In this document: in pieces, positions 7,600 through 12,991 of the stretch | Position numbering within the stretch: position 1 is the first letter of the stretch | How the letters are laid out: the number at the start of each line of letters is the position of its first letter | Source: CAMEGH01 sp964513905 | GTDB lineage: Bacteria; Patescibacteriota; Saccharimonadia; Saccharimonadales; Saccharimonadaceae | Assembly: GCA_964513905.1 (NCBI GenBank) | Contig: CAZENS010000013.1 | Coordinates: 1 to 19,782 of the forward strand | Reading direction: 5' to 3' | DNA: 19,782 nucleotides | Notes under the pieces: model-generated | Database searches by the model: none | Seen by the model: the letters and a program-made list of their open reading frames with translations, nothing else | What the model was told of the DNA's origin: nothing | Program-made: the position numbers and the translations under genes

Positions 7600-8486
7600 G
7601 TATCACGCAGCTCCTTGGCGCCGTCGAAGTCGCGGATGTAGATTTTAAAGAATCGCTTTAATGTCTCAAACGGCCGATGAGTTTTGTCTTGCCATGTATC
7701 AAATAATTCTAAATGATGTAGCAATAGAGCGATAAGTTCAGCTTTTTCATTCTGTTTTTTTACGCTAAAGCAGTATGGATTATGAAAAATGCCTCGGCCA
7801 ATCATTACTCCATTTACACCCGGGTGTTGTTGTATGAGCCTCTCGCCATGGAGCCTATTTGTAATATCACCGTTGATTGTTAGCAGTGTATTTGGCGAAA
7901 GCTCATCTCGCAGTGCGATGATATCATCGATTAGTTCAAAGTGGGCAGGAACCTTGCTCATTTCTTTTTTTGTCCGTAAATGTACGGTAAGATTCACGAT
8001 ATCTTGCTTTAGTAGTATGGATAGCCACTCTTTCCACTCACTAATACTTGTATAGCCAAGCCTTGTTTTAACACTTACGGGTAGGCCGGATGTTTTTGCC
8101 GCCGCAATAGCGGCAATTGCTATATCGGGTTTTCGTATTAGCGCAGACCCTCCCGATTTAATCGCACTTTTGGCCGGACATCCCATATTAATATCAATTC
8201 CATGAAAACCGAGTTCTCGGCAGTGCTCGGCAAGCTCTTCCATGTCACCCGGTTCTCCACCCCATATTTGGGCCACAATTGGATTTTCGTCTGGGGTACG
8301 AATGAGCCGCCCGCCGATTGCTTTTTGGCCCGCATGCACCCAGCCGGTTGCATTTGTAAATTCACTAAACCATACGTCTGGAGCGGCCGCCTTTGCGACA
8401 ACATGTCGAAACACAACATCAGTTACAGCCTCCATTGGTGCCAGAATAAAGAAAGGCTGCTTGAGTTCTTGCCAAAAATTAGACAT
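7600..8486 (-). CDS. dus: tRNA-dihydrouridine synthase, 3' end lost in the gap
   Basis: FMN enzyme that reduces uridine to dihydrouridine in the tRNA D-loop using NADPH. About 295 residues are visible; the family is usually 310-340, so only a short C-terminus is missing. Seen: FILAPMEAVTD at the N-terminus (FMN loop), NMGCPA with catalytic Cys103, VKTRLGY, TVHLRTKKEMSK (usually HxRT), INGDI and GVMIGRGIFHNP at the phosphate end of the barrel, then a C-terminal helical domain ending DFDGAKELRD at the gap, the expected F.GA.ELR motif. The start ATG at 8486 has AGGTG about 11 bases upstream. The last visible stretch has twelve G/C-ending codons in a row, unlike the rest of the gene. Which Dus paralogue it is cannot be told. 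Confidence 0.93.
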
Positions 8487-8543
8487 ATAATATATTCACC
8501 TATCAATGATTAAAATTTAATAAATTTTAGTAATTGGTAGATG

Positions 8544-8555
8544 CAGCAGAGATAG
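8544..8555. repeat. Right-hand arm of a 12-base inverted repeat enclosing the tRNA-like/small-ORF unit
   Basis: CAGCAGAGATAG here is the exact reverse complement of CTATCTCTGCTG at 9007-9018. In a minus-strand RNA the two would pair over 12 bases and close a domain of about 475 bases containing two hairpins, the tRNA-like element and the small ORF. It lies about 30 bases after the small ORF's stop. Confidence 0.7.
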
Positions 8556-8587
8556 AAAATAGCCACATCTGTGTAAGAGTTGCCGCC

Positions 8588-8755
8588 TTAGTAGCGGAAG
8601 CCCGTCTGGTTGGCGCGGTACATCGAGTCGTTGTAATCGCTCTTCGCCTTGTCCAGGGCCTTTTGTGCCATGTCTTGTGCACGAGAGTCGCCTCTCGCCT
8701 TAGCCTCGTTGAGGGCAGCCATGGCACGGTCGACCGCAGCCTTCTGGTTCGACAT
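8588..8755 (-). CDS. Small 55-residue hydrophilic helical protein, unknown function
   Basis: Starts MSNQKAAVDRAMAAL and ends MYRANQTGFRY; rich in Ala, Lys, Asp and Arg, no Cys, no membrane segment, probably one long amphipathic helix or helical hairpin. Not recognised. Coding status is supported by AAAGGG nine bases before the ATG, a stop at a sensible place, and third-position bias (43 of 55 codons end in G or C) unlike neighbouring genes. The ribosome site is partly held in a 6-bp hairpin (ATCACC/GGTGAT, 8757-8775). It lies downstream of a consensus promoter and a roughly 340-base structured leader containing a tRNA-like element. Its mRNA also contains CGAGAG-GCGA-CTCTCG (8682-8697), a stem with a GNRA tetraloop. 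dus follows 101 bases downstream with no terminator seen between. Confidence 0.75.
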   Translation of the reverse strand: MSNQKAAVDRAMAALNEAKARGDSRAQDMAQKALDKAKSDYNDSMYRANQTGFRY

Positions 8756-8756
8756 A

Positions 8757-8775
8757 ACGAATCACCCTTTCGCGG
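8757..8775 (-). promoter_or_regulatory. Hairpin partly covering the ribosome binding site of the 55-residue protein gene
   Basis: On the minus strand ATCACC pairs with GGTGAT around a GCGAAAG loop. The Shine-Dalgarno AAAGGG has its A's in the loop and its G's in the stem, so translation may depend on opening this hairpin. Confidence 0.5.
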
Positions 8776-8817
8776 TGATGAGTTGGTACCACAAGCGTTT
8801 TGCTTGCGGGTCTTGCA

Positions 8818-8834
8818 CGACTACCAGTGGTAGT
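8818..8834 (-). other. Hairpin directly after the tRNA-like element
   Basis: GACTACC and GGTAGTC form a 7-bp stem around ACT, beginning 4 bases after the discriminator base of the tRNA-like element. The same ACTACC/GGTAGT words recur in the leader hairpins upstream. It could mark a 3' processing border. Confidence 0.6.
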
Positions 8835-8838
8835 CTCG

Positions 8839-8917
8839 TCGGGCTGGCAGGGATCGAACCTGCGACCCCCTAGCAGGCTGTCCTGCCAGGTGCTCTGTCC
8901 AACTGAGCTACAGCCCG
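8839..8917 (-). tRNA. tRNA-like element with an aberrant anticodon arm (no usable anticodon seen)
   Basis: On the minus strand: acceptor CGGGCTG pairs perfectly with CAGCCCG; D-arm GCTC-AGTTGGACA-GAGC with the conserved GG; T-arm GCAGG-TTCGATC-CCTGC; five-base variable region GGGTC; discriminator A. CCA is not encoded (next bases CGA). All of this is canonical. The anticodon arm is not: it is 22 bases instead of 17 and folds as CCTGGCAGG-ACAG-CCTGCTAGG, a 9-bp stem (one G-U) closed by a tetraloop. Even if only the outer five pairs form, the 12-base loop has no U before a triplet, so no normal anticodon can be assigned. Possible meanings: a tRNA mimic in an mRNA leader, a decayed tRNA, or a tRNA with an arm insertion. 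It overlaps the leader of a strongly promoted transcript. Confident as tRNA-derived, not as a decoding tRNA. Confidence 0.75.
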
Positions 8918-8919
8918 TA

Positions 8920-8947
8920 GAGCTATAAACCGCGAGGCCTATAGCTC
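8920..8947 (-). other. Leader hairpin 3, next to the tRNA-like 5' end
   Basis: GAGCTATA and TATAGCTC form a perfect 8-bp stem with a 12-base loop. It ends two bases before the acceptor stem of the tRNA-like element on the minus strand, where RNase P would cut a tRNA precursor. Confidence 0.65.
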
Positions 8948-8950
8948 CGC

Positions 8951-8996
8951 GTATTTTGAATATGAGACGCGAAGGATTTATCGCTATTCAAAATAC
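8951..8996 (-). other. Leader hairpin 2
   Basis: A perfect 12-bp inverted repeat, GTATTTTGAATA/TATTCAAAATAC (arms 8985-8996 and 8951-8962), extended inside by GCGA/TCGC with a six-base bulge and an 8-base loop. Neither arm is followed by a T-run, so it is not a terminator. Confidence 0.7.
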
Positions 8997-9006
8997 TACC
9001 GGGACA

Positions 9007-9018
9007 CTATCTCTGCTG
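9007..9018. repeat. Left-hand partner of the 12-base inverted repeat
   Basis: CTATCTCTGCTG, exact reverse complement of 8544-8555. It sits between leader hairpins 1 and 2 in the minus-strand transcript. Confidence 0.7.
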
Positions 9019-9024
9019 TTAGGT

Positions 9025-9096
9025 AAGCAGTCTTCGTGTTCGGTAGTAAGCTTGTGAAATTTCATAGGCTCACTACCAAACACGTGATGACTGCTT
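9025..9096 (-). other. Long 5'-terminal leader hairpin 1
   Basis: The whole 72 bases fold on themselves: AAGCAGTC pairs with GACTGCTT at the base, GTGTTTGGTAGT with ACTACCGAACAC in the middle, and GAGCCTATGAAAT with ATTTCACAAGCTT near the tip, with a few bulges, A-C mismatches and G-U pairs. The predicted transcription start (about 9095) coincides with the first base of the hairpin, as in leaders that protect RNA from 5' decay. No T-run follows. Confidence 0.7.
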
Positions 9097-9101
9097 TACA
9101 T

Positions 9102-9129
9102 ATTATACTTTAAAAATATTTAGTGTCAA
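9102..9129 (-). promoter_or_regulatory. Perfect consensus sigma-70-type promoter for the tRNA-like/small-protein transcript
   Basis: TTGACA (9124-9129) and TATAAT (9102-9107), both perfect, separated by 16 AT-rich bases. The predicted start is near 9095. It lies between the stop of the helicase-nuclease gene and the leader hairpins on the same strand. It is the best promoter in the window and suggests abundant RNA. Confidence 0.85.
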
Positions 9130-9137
9130 TAGCAAGA

Positions 9138-12100
9138 TTATATTTTCCCAGCCAGTAGGTCATCCTCAAAAGCAACAATCCCATTATAATCCTGCTGATA
9201 GTGGCTCGTATCTGGAAAATTGAGCTCCTGAATGTGGTTCCATATTTTTTCTATCAGGGACTTAAATCGCTCTAGCTCTGAATCTTGAATCTCATCGAGT
9301 GATAGTGCTACGATTTCTCCGGTGGCAGATGGCTGAATGAATTGAAGCGTGCCACCAATAAAATCGTATGATCGGTAATCACGAGATTGGCCTACGAGAA
9401 GCTTATAAAACAGCAGCTGCTGACGATACTTGTGGGAATTAATTTTTTGATAAGCGCTTCCCTTCCCCCATTGCGTCAAGGGCGCTCCGGTTTTGTAGTC
9501 AACAACATCAATTGTTTTGTTGGTGTTATCAATTGTTGCAACATCAATTTTTCCAGTAAGTCGTACGTCGTTTAGTTGGGATTGTTGATGTTTAAAGTCT
9601 AGCTCGGCATGCTGGTTACTGTGAAAGGTTGAATATTTTGCTGCCAAAAATGCTCGTAGCGACTCCAGTCCTTTTGCCGTAAAGTGTTCGATCTCTTCTT
9701 TAGTGAGCCGTTCTTGGTGAATGAGCTGCTCGAAGTTGCGTAAAATATCTTCTTCAGCTTGAGGTTGGCCATGCGCTCGAAAATGATCGTGTGCTTGTTG
9801 GAGCGCGACGTGCATTGCAGAGCCATACCCTGCGTGTGGTGATCGTGCCGACGGAAAATGTAGTAAATTGTTAAGTAGAAAATGTTGTGGCCCACCTCTG
9901 CTAACATCGATAAAGTTATTAATATGTGTTGCGCTAAGTTTATAATTTTCTAAGGTGCTGGCCAGCTGCTCGCGCATCGATGTTGTGGGTAGCTGAACAA
10001 TTGGTGTATACCATTCATTTTCAACTTTGTGTGTTTGGAGTGTTTCTTCGGTATTGTTGGGTGCGCCGACCTCTTTCCGTGCTAGATCGGTGTCCTCAAC
10101 AAGAAATCCAGCCAATAAAAGCTCTTTGCCATCGGTATTTTGGTGGCTATTGGTAATAATAAGTTGGCGCTTCGCACGTGTCATGCTAACAAAAAATAGG
10201 CGTAGACGCTCTTCAAAGGTATTGTTATTTTGCCTTAATCGTAAGTTTTCTGGGTAGGATATTCTACCGCCACCACCGCTTGCCTTGCTTCCCCAGTTAG
10301 AATCTGTGGCGTTGAGTATATAAACGGTATCGAACTCTAACCCCTTGGAAGCATGTGCACTCATTAGGTTGACGCTCGCATTATCATCGCCAATATGTCG
10401 TAGGCTGGTGATGCTCGTGTTTGATTCTCTGCATTGTTCTAAAAATGAAAGAAAATCTGCTAGTTTGGGTTGAAGCTCATCTGTGGCGTGTTCGCGCAGT
10501 TTGTTTCGAATAACGGTAAGGTTTGAGAGGTTTGACAGGTATAGCTGCGGATCTCCAGAAAAAAAGTAGTCTTTTAGCGGCGATATATATTCATTCATTT
10601 CACGGTTAGGGGCAACGGCGCTTAGCGATTCTGTGCCAATTAATATGTCTAGCATTCGTTCTAATGGCATATATTTTGATACCAAGGCGCAGGCAATAAT
10701 CCACTGTGCAAGATGATTAGTCGCCTCATTTTTCTGAAGCTCCTCGATCCAAAGTGTTCGATTGCGATACGAGCGAAGACTAATGCTCCATAGAACTTCT
10801 GGCGCCACTCCCCAGGCTGGGTGAGCAAGTAAGCGCGACAATGATTCGCTGGCGTCGGTCAGCTTATTCTCTGCAATCTGGTAGATGACTGTCGCAATTG
10901 CTTCTAGCTGAACGACAACTTCGTTTTCAAGTACGTTATCTCGTCTGTCGTAGCTAATCGGAATATTGTTTTTCGCAAAATACGGCAATATTGATTCTAG
11001 GTCGGCGTGTCGGTGCGCAAGTACGGCTATTGAGCTTGGGTTTGCACCATTATTGATTTGCTCTGCTATTTCTCGTACTACCCAGTCTCGTTCGCTTGCT
11101 TGGTCTGGGAGTGTAACCAGGTGAGCGCCACTCCCCTTTTCTTCTGTGTGTGCAGCGAGCGTTTTATCGAGCGATTCAATATGCTGCTCAAGTCGTTCAA
11201 CGCCCTGCCCTATGACGTTGCGTGCTGTTTTGAGGATGATTGGTGCGCTACGATAATTATCGGTGAGCGTTACAAGGGCTGCGCTTGGATAAAAATCTTT
11301 AAATTGTAAAATGTTTCCAACGTCTGCCCCTTGGAATCCGTAGATCGCCTGGTCGTCATCTCCGACTACCATAATATTTGGTGAGCCATTATTGGAGTCG
11401 CTTTGAGTTAGATTTAACAGGATGCGCATTTGCGCTAGATTTGTATCTTGAAACTCATCAACCATAATGTACTGATATTTTTCTTGTAGCTCGTAGCGAA
11501 GCTCTGGAATTGATTCTATCGCCTGCACAACTTTCGCGATCATATCATCAAAATCGTATAATTCTGCTTTTTGCATTTCCTGCAAATAACTTCGGTACAC
11601 TTGAACGAGTGAATGTAATTTTACCTGCTGCAGGGAGGCTTTTAAGATGGGTTTTTTATGAGCATCAACAGTGAGCCAATTCTTTTTCCATTCCGTTATG
11701 GGCGGTGTTATTTTGGCGTGGTTGCTTGCAGATTCAAGTGCGTGCTGCAGGCTCTTTCGTAGAACATCACTTAGGCGCATTAGCGATGCGATCGGCTGTT
11801 CTTCTTGGATGTCAGCCAGGGCAGCGGCTGCCGTTGCTAACTTTTCGAAAGTAGCTTTCGACACCCTTCCTTCAAAAACGTCTCGTAAGATTGGTTCAGC
11901 TTGCTCGATGACCTTATCGTTTTCGTGTAAAATTGCCGCGAGTTCGTCTGGTGTTAATCCTGCGCGTTTAATCTCGGATATGGCGGTTAGAACAGCGCCC
12001 AGATTGGTGAACTTGCCGTTCATGGATGTCTTTAGCGGATCGTCGTACGGTAAACTCTGAAGAATATCTGAAATAATTTTATGTCGATTTATGGTGTCGG

Positions 12101-12440
12101 CTGGTTTGAATTGCGCGCCATTATAAAAGTGCTCACGGTACTTATTGATAATCTCTGTTCCAAAGGCGTGGAACGTATAGATGCTGACATTGTATGCATC
12201 GCGGCCAATAATGCCAGACAGTCGCTTGCGCATAGCCATTGAGCCATTTTCAGTAAATGTGAGACATAGAATATTTTCAGGAAGCACGTCTGTTTGTTTC
12301 AGAATATTTGCTGCTCGCATGCTAAGCAACTCAGTCTTTCCCGTTCCTGGTCCAGCTATTACCATAACGGGTCCTTCAATTGTGTCAACTGCTTGTTTTT
12401 GGTTTTTGTTGAGTTGTTTGTAGCGATCATTGTAATCCAT
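9138..12440 (-). CDS. UvrD/Rep-family helicase fused to a RecB-type nuclease
   Basis: 1100 residues from the ATG at 12440. Superfamily 1A motifs in order: Q-motif LNKNQKQAVD (10-19), Walker A AGPGTGKTELL (29-39), Walker B VDEFQDTN, motif III VGDDDQAIYGFQGA, NYRS, SAHASKGLEFDTVY and ERLRLFFVSMTRAKRQ. The last ~270 residues are a PD-(D/E)XK domain: GSAMHVALQ (metal-site His), GKIDVATID and DYKTG (about 981-985), so the nuclease looks active. No four-Cys iron-sulfur cluster is evident. The layout is that of AddA/RecB/AdnB-like enzymes that resect DNA double-strand breaks; no AddB-like partner is in the window. I chose this start rather than the GTG at 12455 because a TATACT -10 (12447-12452) ends six bases upstream, suggesting a leaderless mRNA. 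Divergent from the + gene at 12503. Confidence 0.92.
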   Translation of the reverse strand: MDYNDRYKQLNKNQKQAVDTIEGPVMVIAGPGTGKTELLSMRAANILKQTDVLPENILCLTFTENGSMAMRKRLSGIIGRDAYNVSIYTFHAFGTEIINKYREHFYNGAQFKPADTINRHKIISDILQSLPYDDPLKTSMNGKFTNLGAVLTAISEIKRAGLTPDELAAILHENDKVIEQAEPILRDVFEGRVSKATFEKLATAAAALADIQEEQPIASLMRLSDVLRKSLQHALESASNHAKITPPITEWKKNWLTVDAHKKPILKASLQQVKLHSLVQVYRSYLQEMQKAELYDFDDMIAKVVQAIESIPELRYELQEKYQYIMVDEFQDTNLAQMRILLNLTQSDSNNGSPNIMVVGDDDQAIYGFQGADVGNILQFKDFYPSAALVTLTDNYRSAPIILKTARNVIGQGVERLEQHIESLDKTLAAHTEEKGSGAHLVTLPDQASERDWVVREIAEQINNGANPSSIAVLAHRHADLESILPYFAKNNIPISYDRRDNVLENEVVVQLEAIATVIYQIAENKLTDASESLSRLLAHPAWGVAPEVLWSISLRSYRNRTLWIEELQKNEATNHLAQWIIACALVSKYMPLERMLDILIGTESLSAVAPNREMNEYISPLKDYFFSGDPQLYLSNLSNLTVIRNKLREHATDELQPKLADFLSFLEQCRESNTSITSLRHIGDDNASVNLMSAHASKGLEFDTVYILNATDSNWGSKASGGGGRISYPENLRLRQNNNTFEERLRLFFVSMTRAKRQLIITNSHQNTDGKELLLAGFLVEDTDLARKEVGAPNNTEETLQTHKVENEWYTPIVQLPTTSMREQLASTLENYKLSATHINNFIDVSRGGPQHFLLNNLLHFPSARSPHAGYGSAMHVALQQAHDHFRAHGQPQAEEDILRNFEQLIHQERLTKEEIEHFTAKGLESLRAFLAAKYSTFHSNQHAELDFKHQQSQLNDVRLTGKIDVATIDNTNKTIDVVDYKTGAPLTQWGKGSAYQKINSHKYRQQLLFYKLLVGQSRDYRSYDFIGGTLQFIQPSATGEIVALSLDEIQDSELERFKSLIEKIWNHIQELNFPDTSHYQQDYNGIVAFEDDLLAGKI

Positions 12441-12446
12441 ACCTAC

Positions 12447-12452
12447 AGTATA
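12447..12452 (-). promoter_or_regulatory. -10 element of the helicase-nuclease gene
   Basis: TATACT on the minus strand, six bases before the ATG at 12440, so transcription should start at or next to the start codon. No good -35 is visible at the expected distance. It faces the divergent promoter at 12468-12496. Confidence 0.5.
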
Positions 12453-12467
12453 CACGCGGCGTCCGTG

Positions 12468-12496
12468 TTCACATACTTCTACCTCTGGTGTATAAT
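12468..12496 (+). promoter_or_regulatory. Promoter of the 163-residue protein gene, leaderless
   Basis: TTCACA (12468-12473), a 17-base spacer, TATAAT (12491-12496). Six bases separate the -10 from the ATG at 12503, placing the transcription start on the start codon. No ribosome site is present, as expected for a leaderless mRNA. Confidence 0.75.
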
Positions 12497-12502
12497 AGAA
12501 TT

Positions 12503-12991
12503 ATGAATAGTCAAATTATGGACGCGGTTACGATTGAGCAGATTGCTAAAGATCGCTTTGGAATTGATTTAGAGGTGCGCCAAACGATAGGACAAGAATT
12601 GCCTATTAGTCGAACTGGACTGGCGAGTGTTTTTTTAACAAATAAAAAACAGCTTTATGTTTACATTCACGCAAAGTCGCCACTGCTACTCGGCGATGTC
12701 CAAAAGGCTGTTGCACGCCTAGGTTTAAAGGCAGAGCTTTATATTCCGCCAAAGGGCCAACCGCAGTATTTCGATACAATTGGTAAAGAAAAATTTCGCA
12801 AAGTATATCCAGGTCGCGGAAAAATTTCAGATGCAGATATTAGATTTTATAAAACACTCGCACCATATAATCCAGCGCTGGTTCTTATTAGCGAGGTAAA
12901 GGATGGTGTGATTTATCAATTCGATGTGGATGCAAAAAGCAATTGGCGTCCAGCGGTAAAATTTAGCTATCGAAGAATTGCAACAAGCTAA
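12503..12991 (+). CDS. Conserved-looking hypothetical protein, 162 residues
   Basis: Not recognised. A soluble alpha/beta protein with no signal peptide or membrane segment. Visible blocks: an N-terminal helix, a strand-rich part with QLYVYIHAKSPLLLGDVQKAV and ARLGLKAELYIPP (a basic, Gly/Pro-turn segment), then FRKVYPGRGKISDADIRFYKTLAPYNPALVLISEV and a basic C-terminus. The first part loosely resembles a small nucleic-acid-binding or regulatory fold, but I would not assign a function. The start is fixed by the -10 element six bases upstream; the in-frame GTG at 12488 lies within the promoter. Its stop overlaps the stop of the convergent methyltransferase gene by three bases. Confidence 0.75.
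   Translation: MNSQIMDAVTIEQIAKDRFGIDLEVRQTIGQELPISRTGLASVFLTNKKQLYVYIHAKSPLLLGDVQKAVARLGLKAELYIPPKGQPQYFDTIGKEKFRKVYPGRGKISDADIRFYKTLAPYNPALVLISEVKDGVIYQFDVDAKSNWRPAVKFSYRRIATS

Noticed and set aside
7416..7605. Reading frames running through the N block (a dus extension and a + strand 266-codon frame)
   Set aside because: Translation through 100 placeholder N has no meaning; the dus extension after the gap is out-of-frame sequence of the opposite contig.
6775..8755. A mobile element spanning the GC-rich genes
   Set aside because: No transposase, integrase or terminal repeats are visible, and the gap makes the two sides unconnected evidence.
8534..8873. Plus-strand frames over the small ORF and tRNA-like element
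   Set aside because: Shadows of the minus-strand ORF and of the structured RNA; no ribosome site, and they run through the T-arm and the hairpins.
8839..8917. Intron-containing tRNA
   Set aside because: The excess is only five bases, far too short for a group I intron, and its removal does not leave an obvious U33-anticodon loop.
8951..8996. Leader hairpin 2 as a terminator
   Set aside because: No T-run after the stem on either strand, and the stem is AT-rich.
8544..9096. tmRNA, 6S RNA or RNase P RNA
   Set aside because: The tRNA-like part has a full D-arm and is contiguous, the ORF is a 55-codon frame with its own ribosome site and no typical tag ending, and none of the RNase P conserved blocks or a 6S-like long bulged rod is seen.
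12441..12502. Upstream GTG starts for the helicase (12455) and the small protein (12488)
   Set aside because: They fall in or upstream of the -10 elements, so they would not be in the mRNA.
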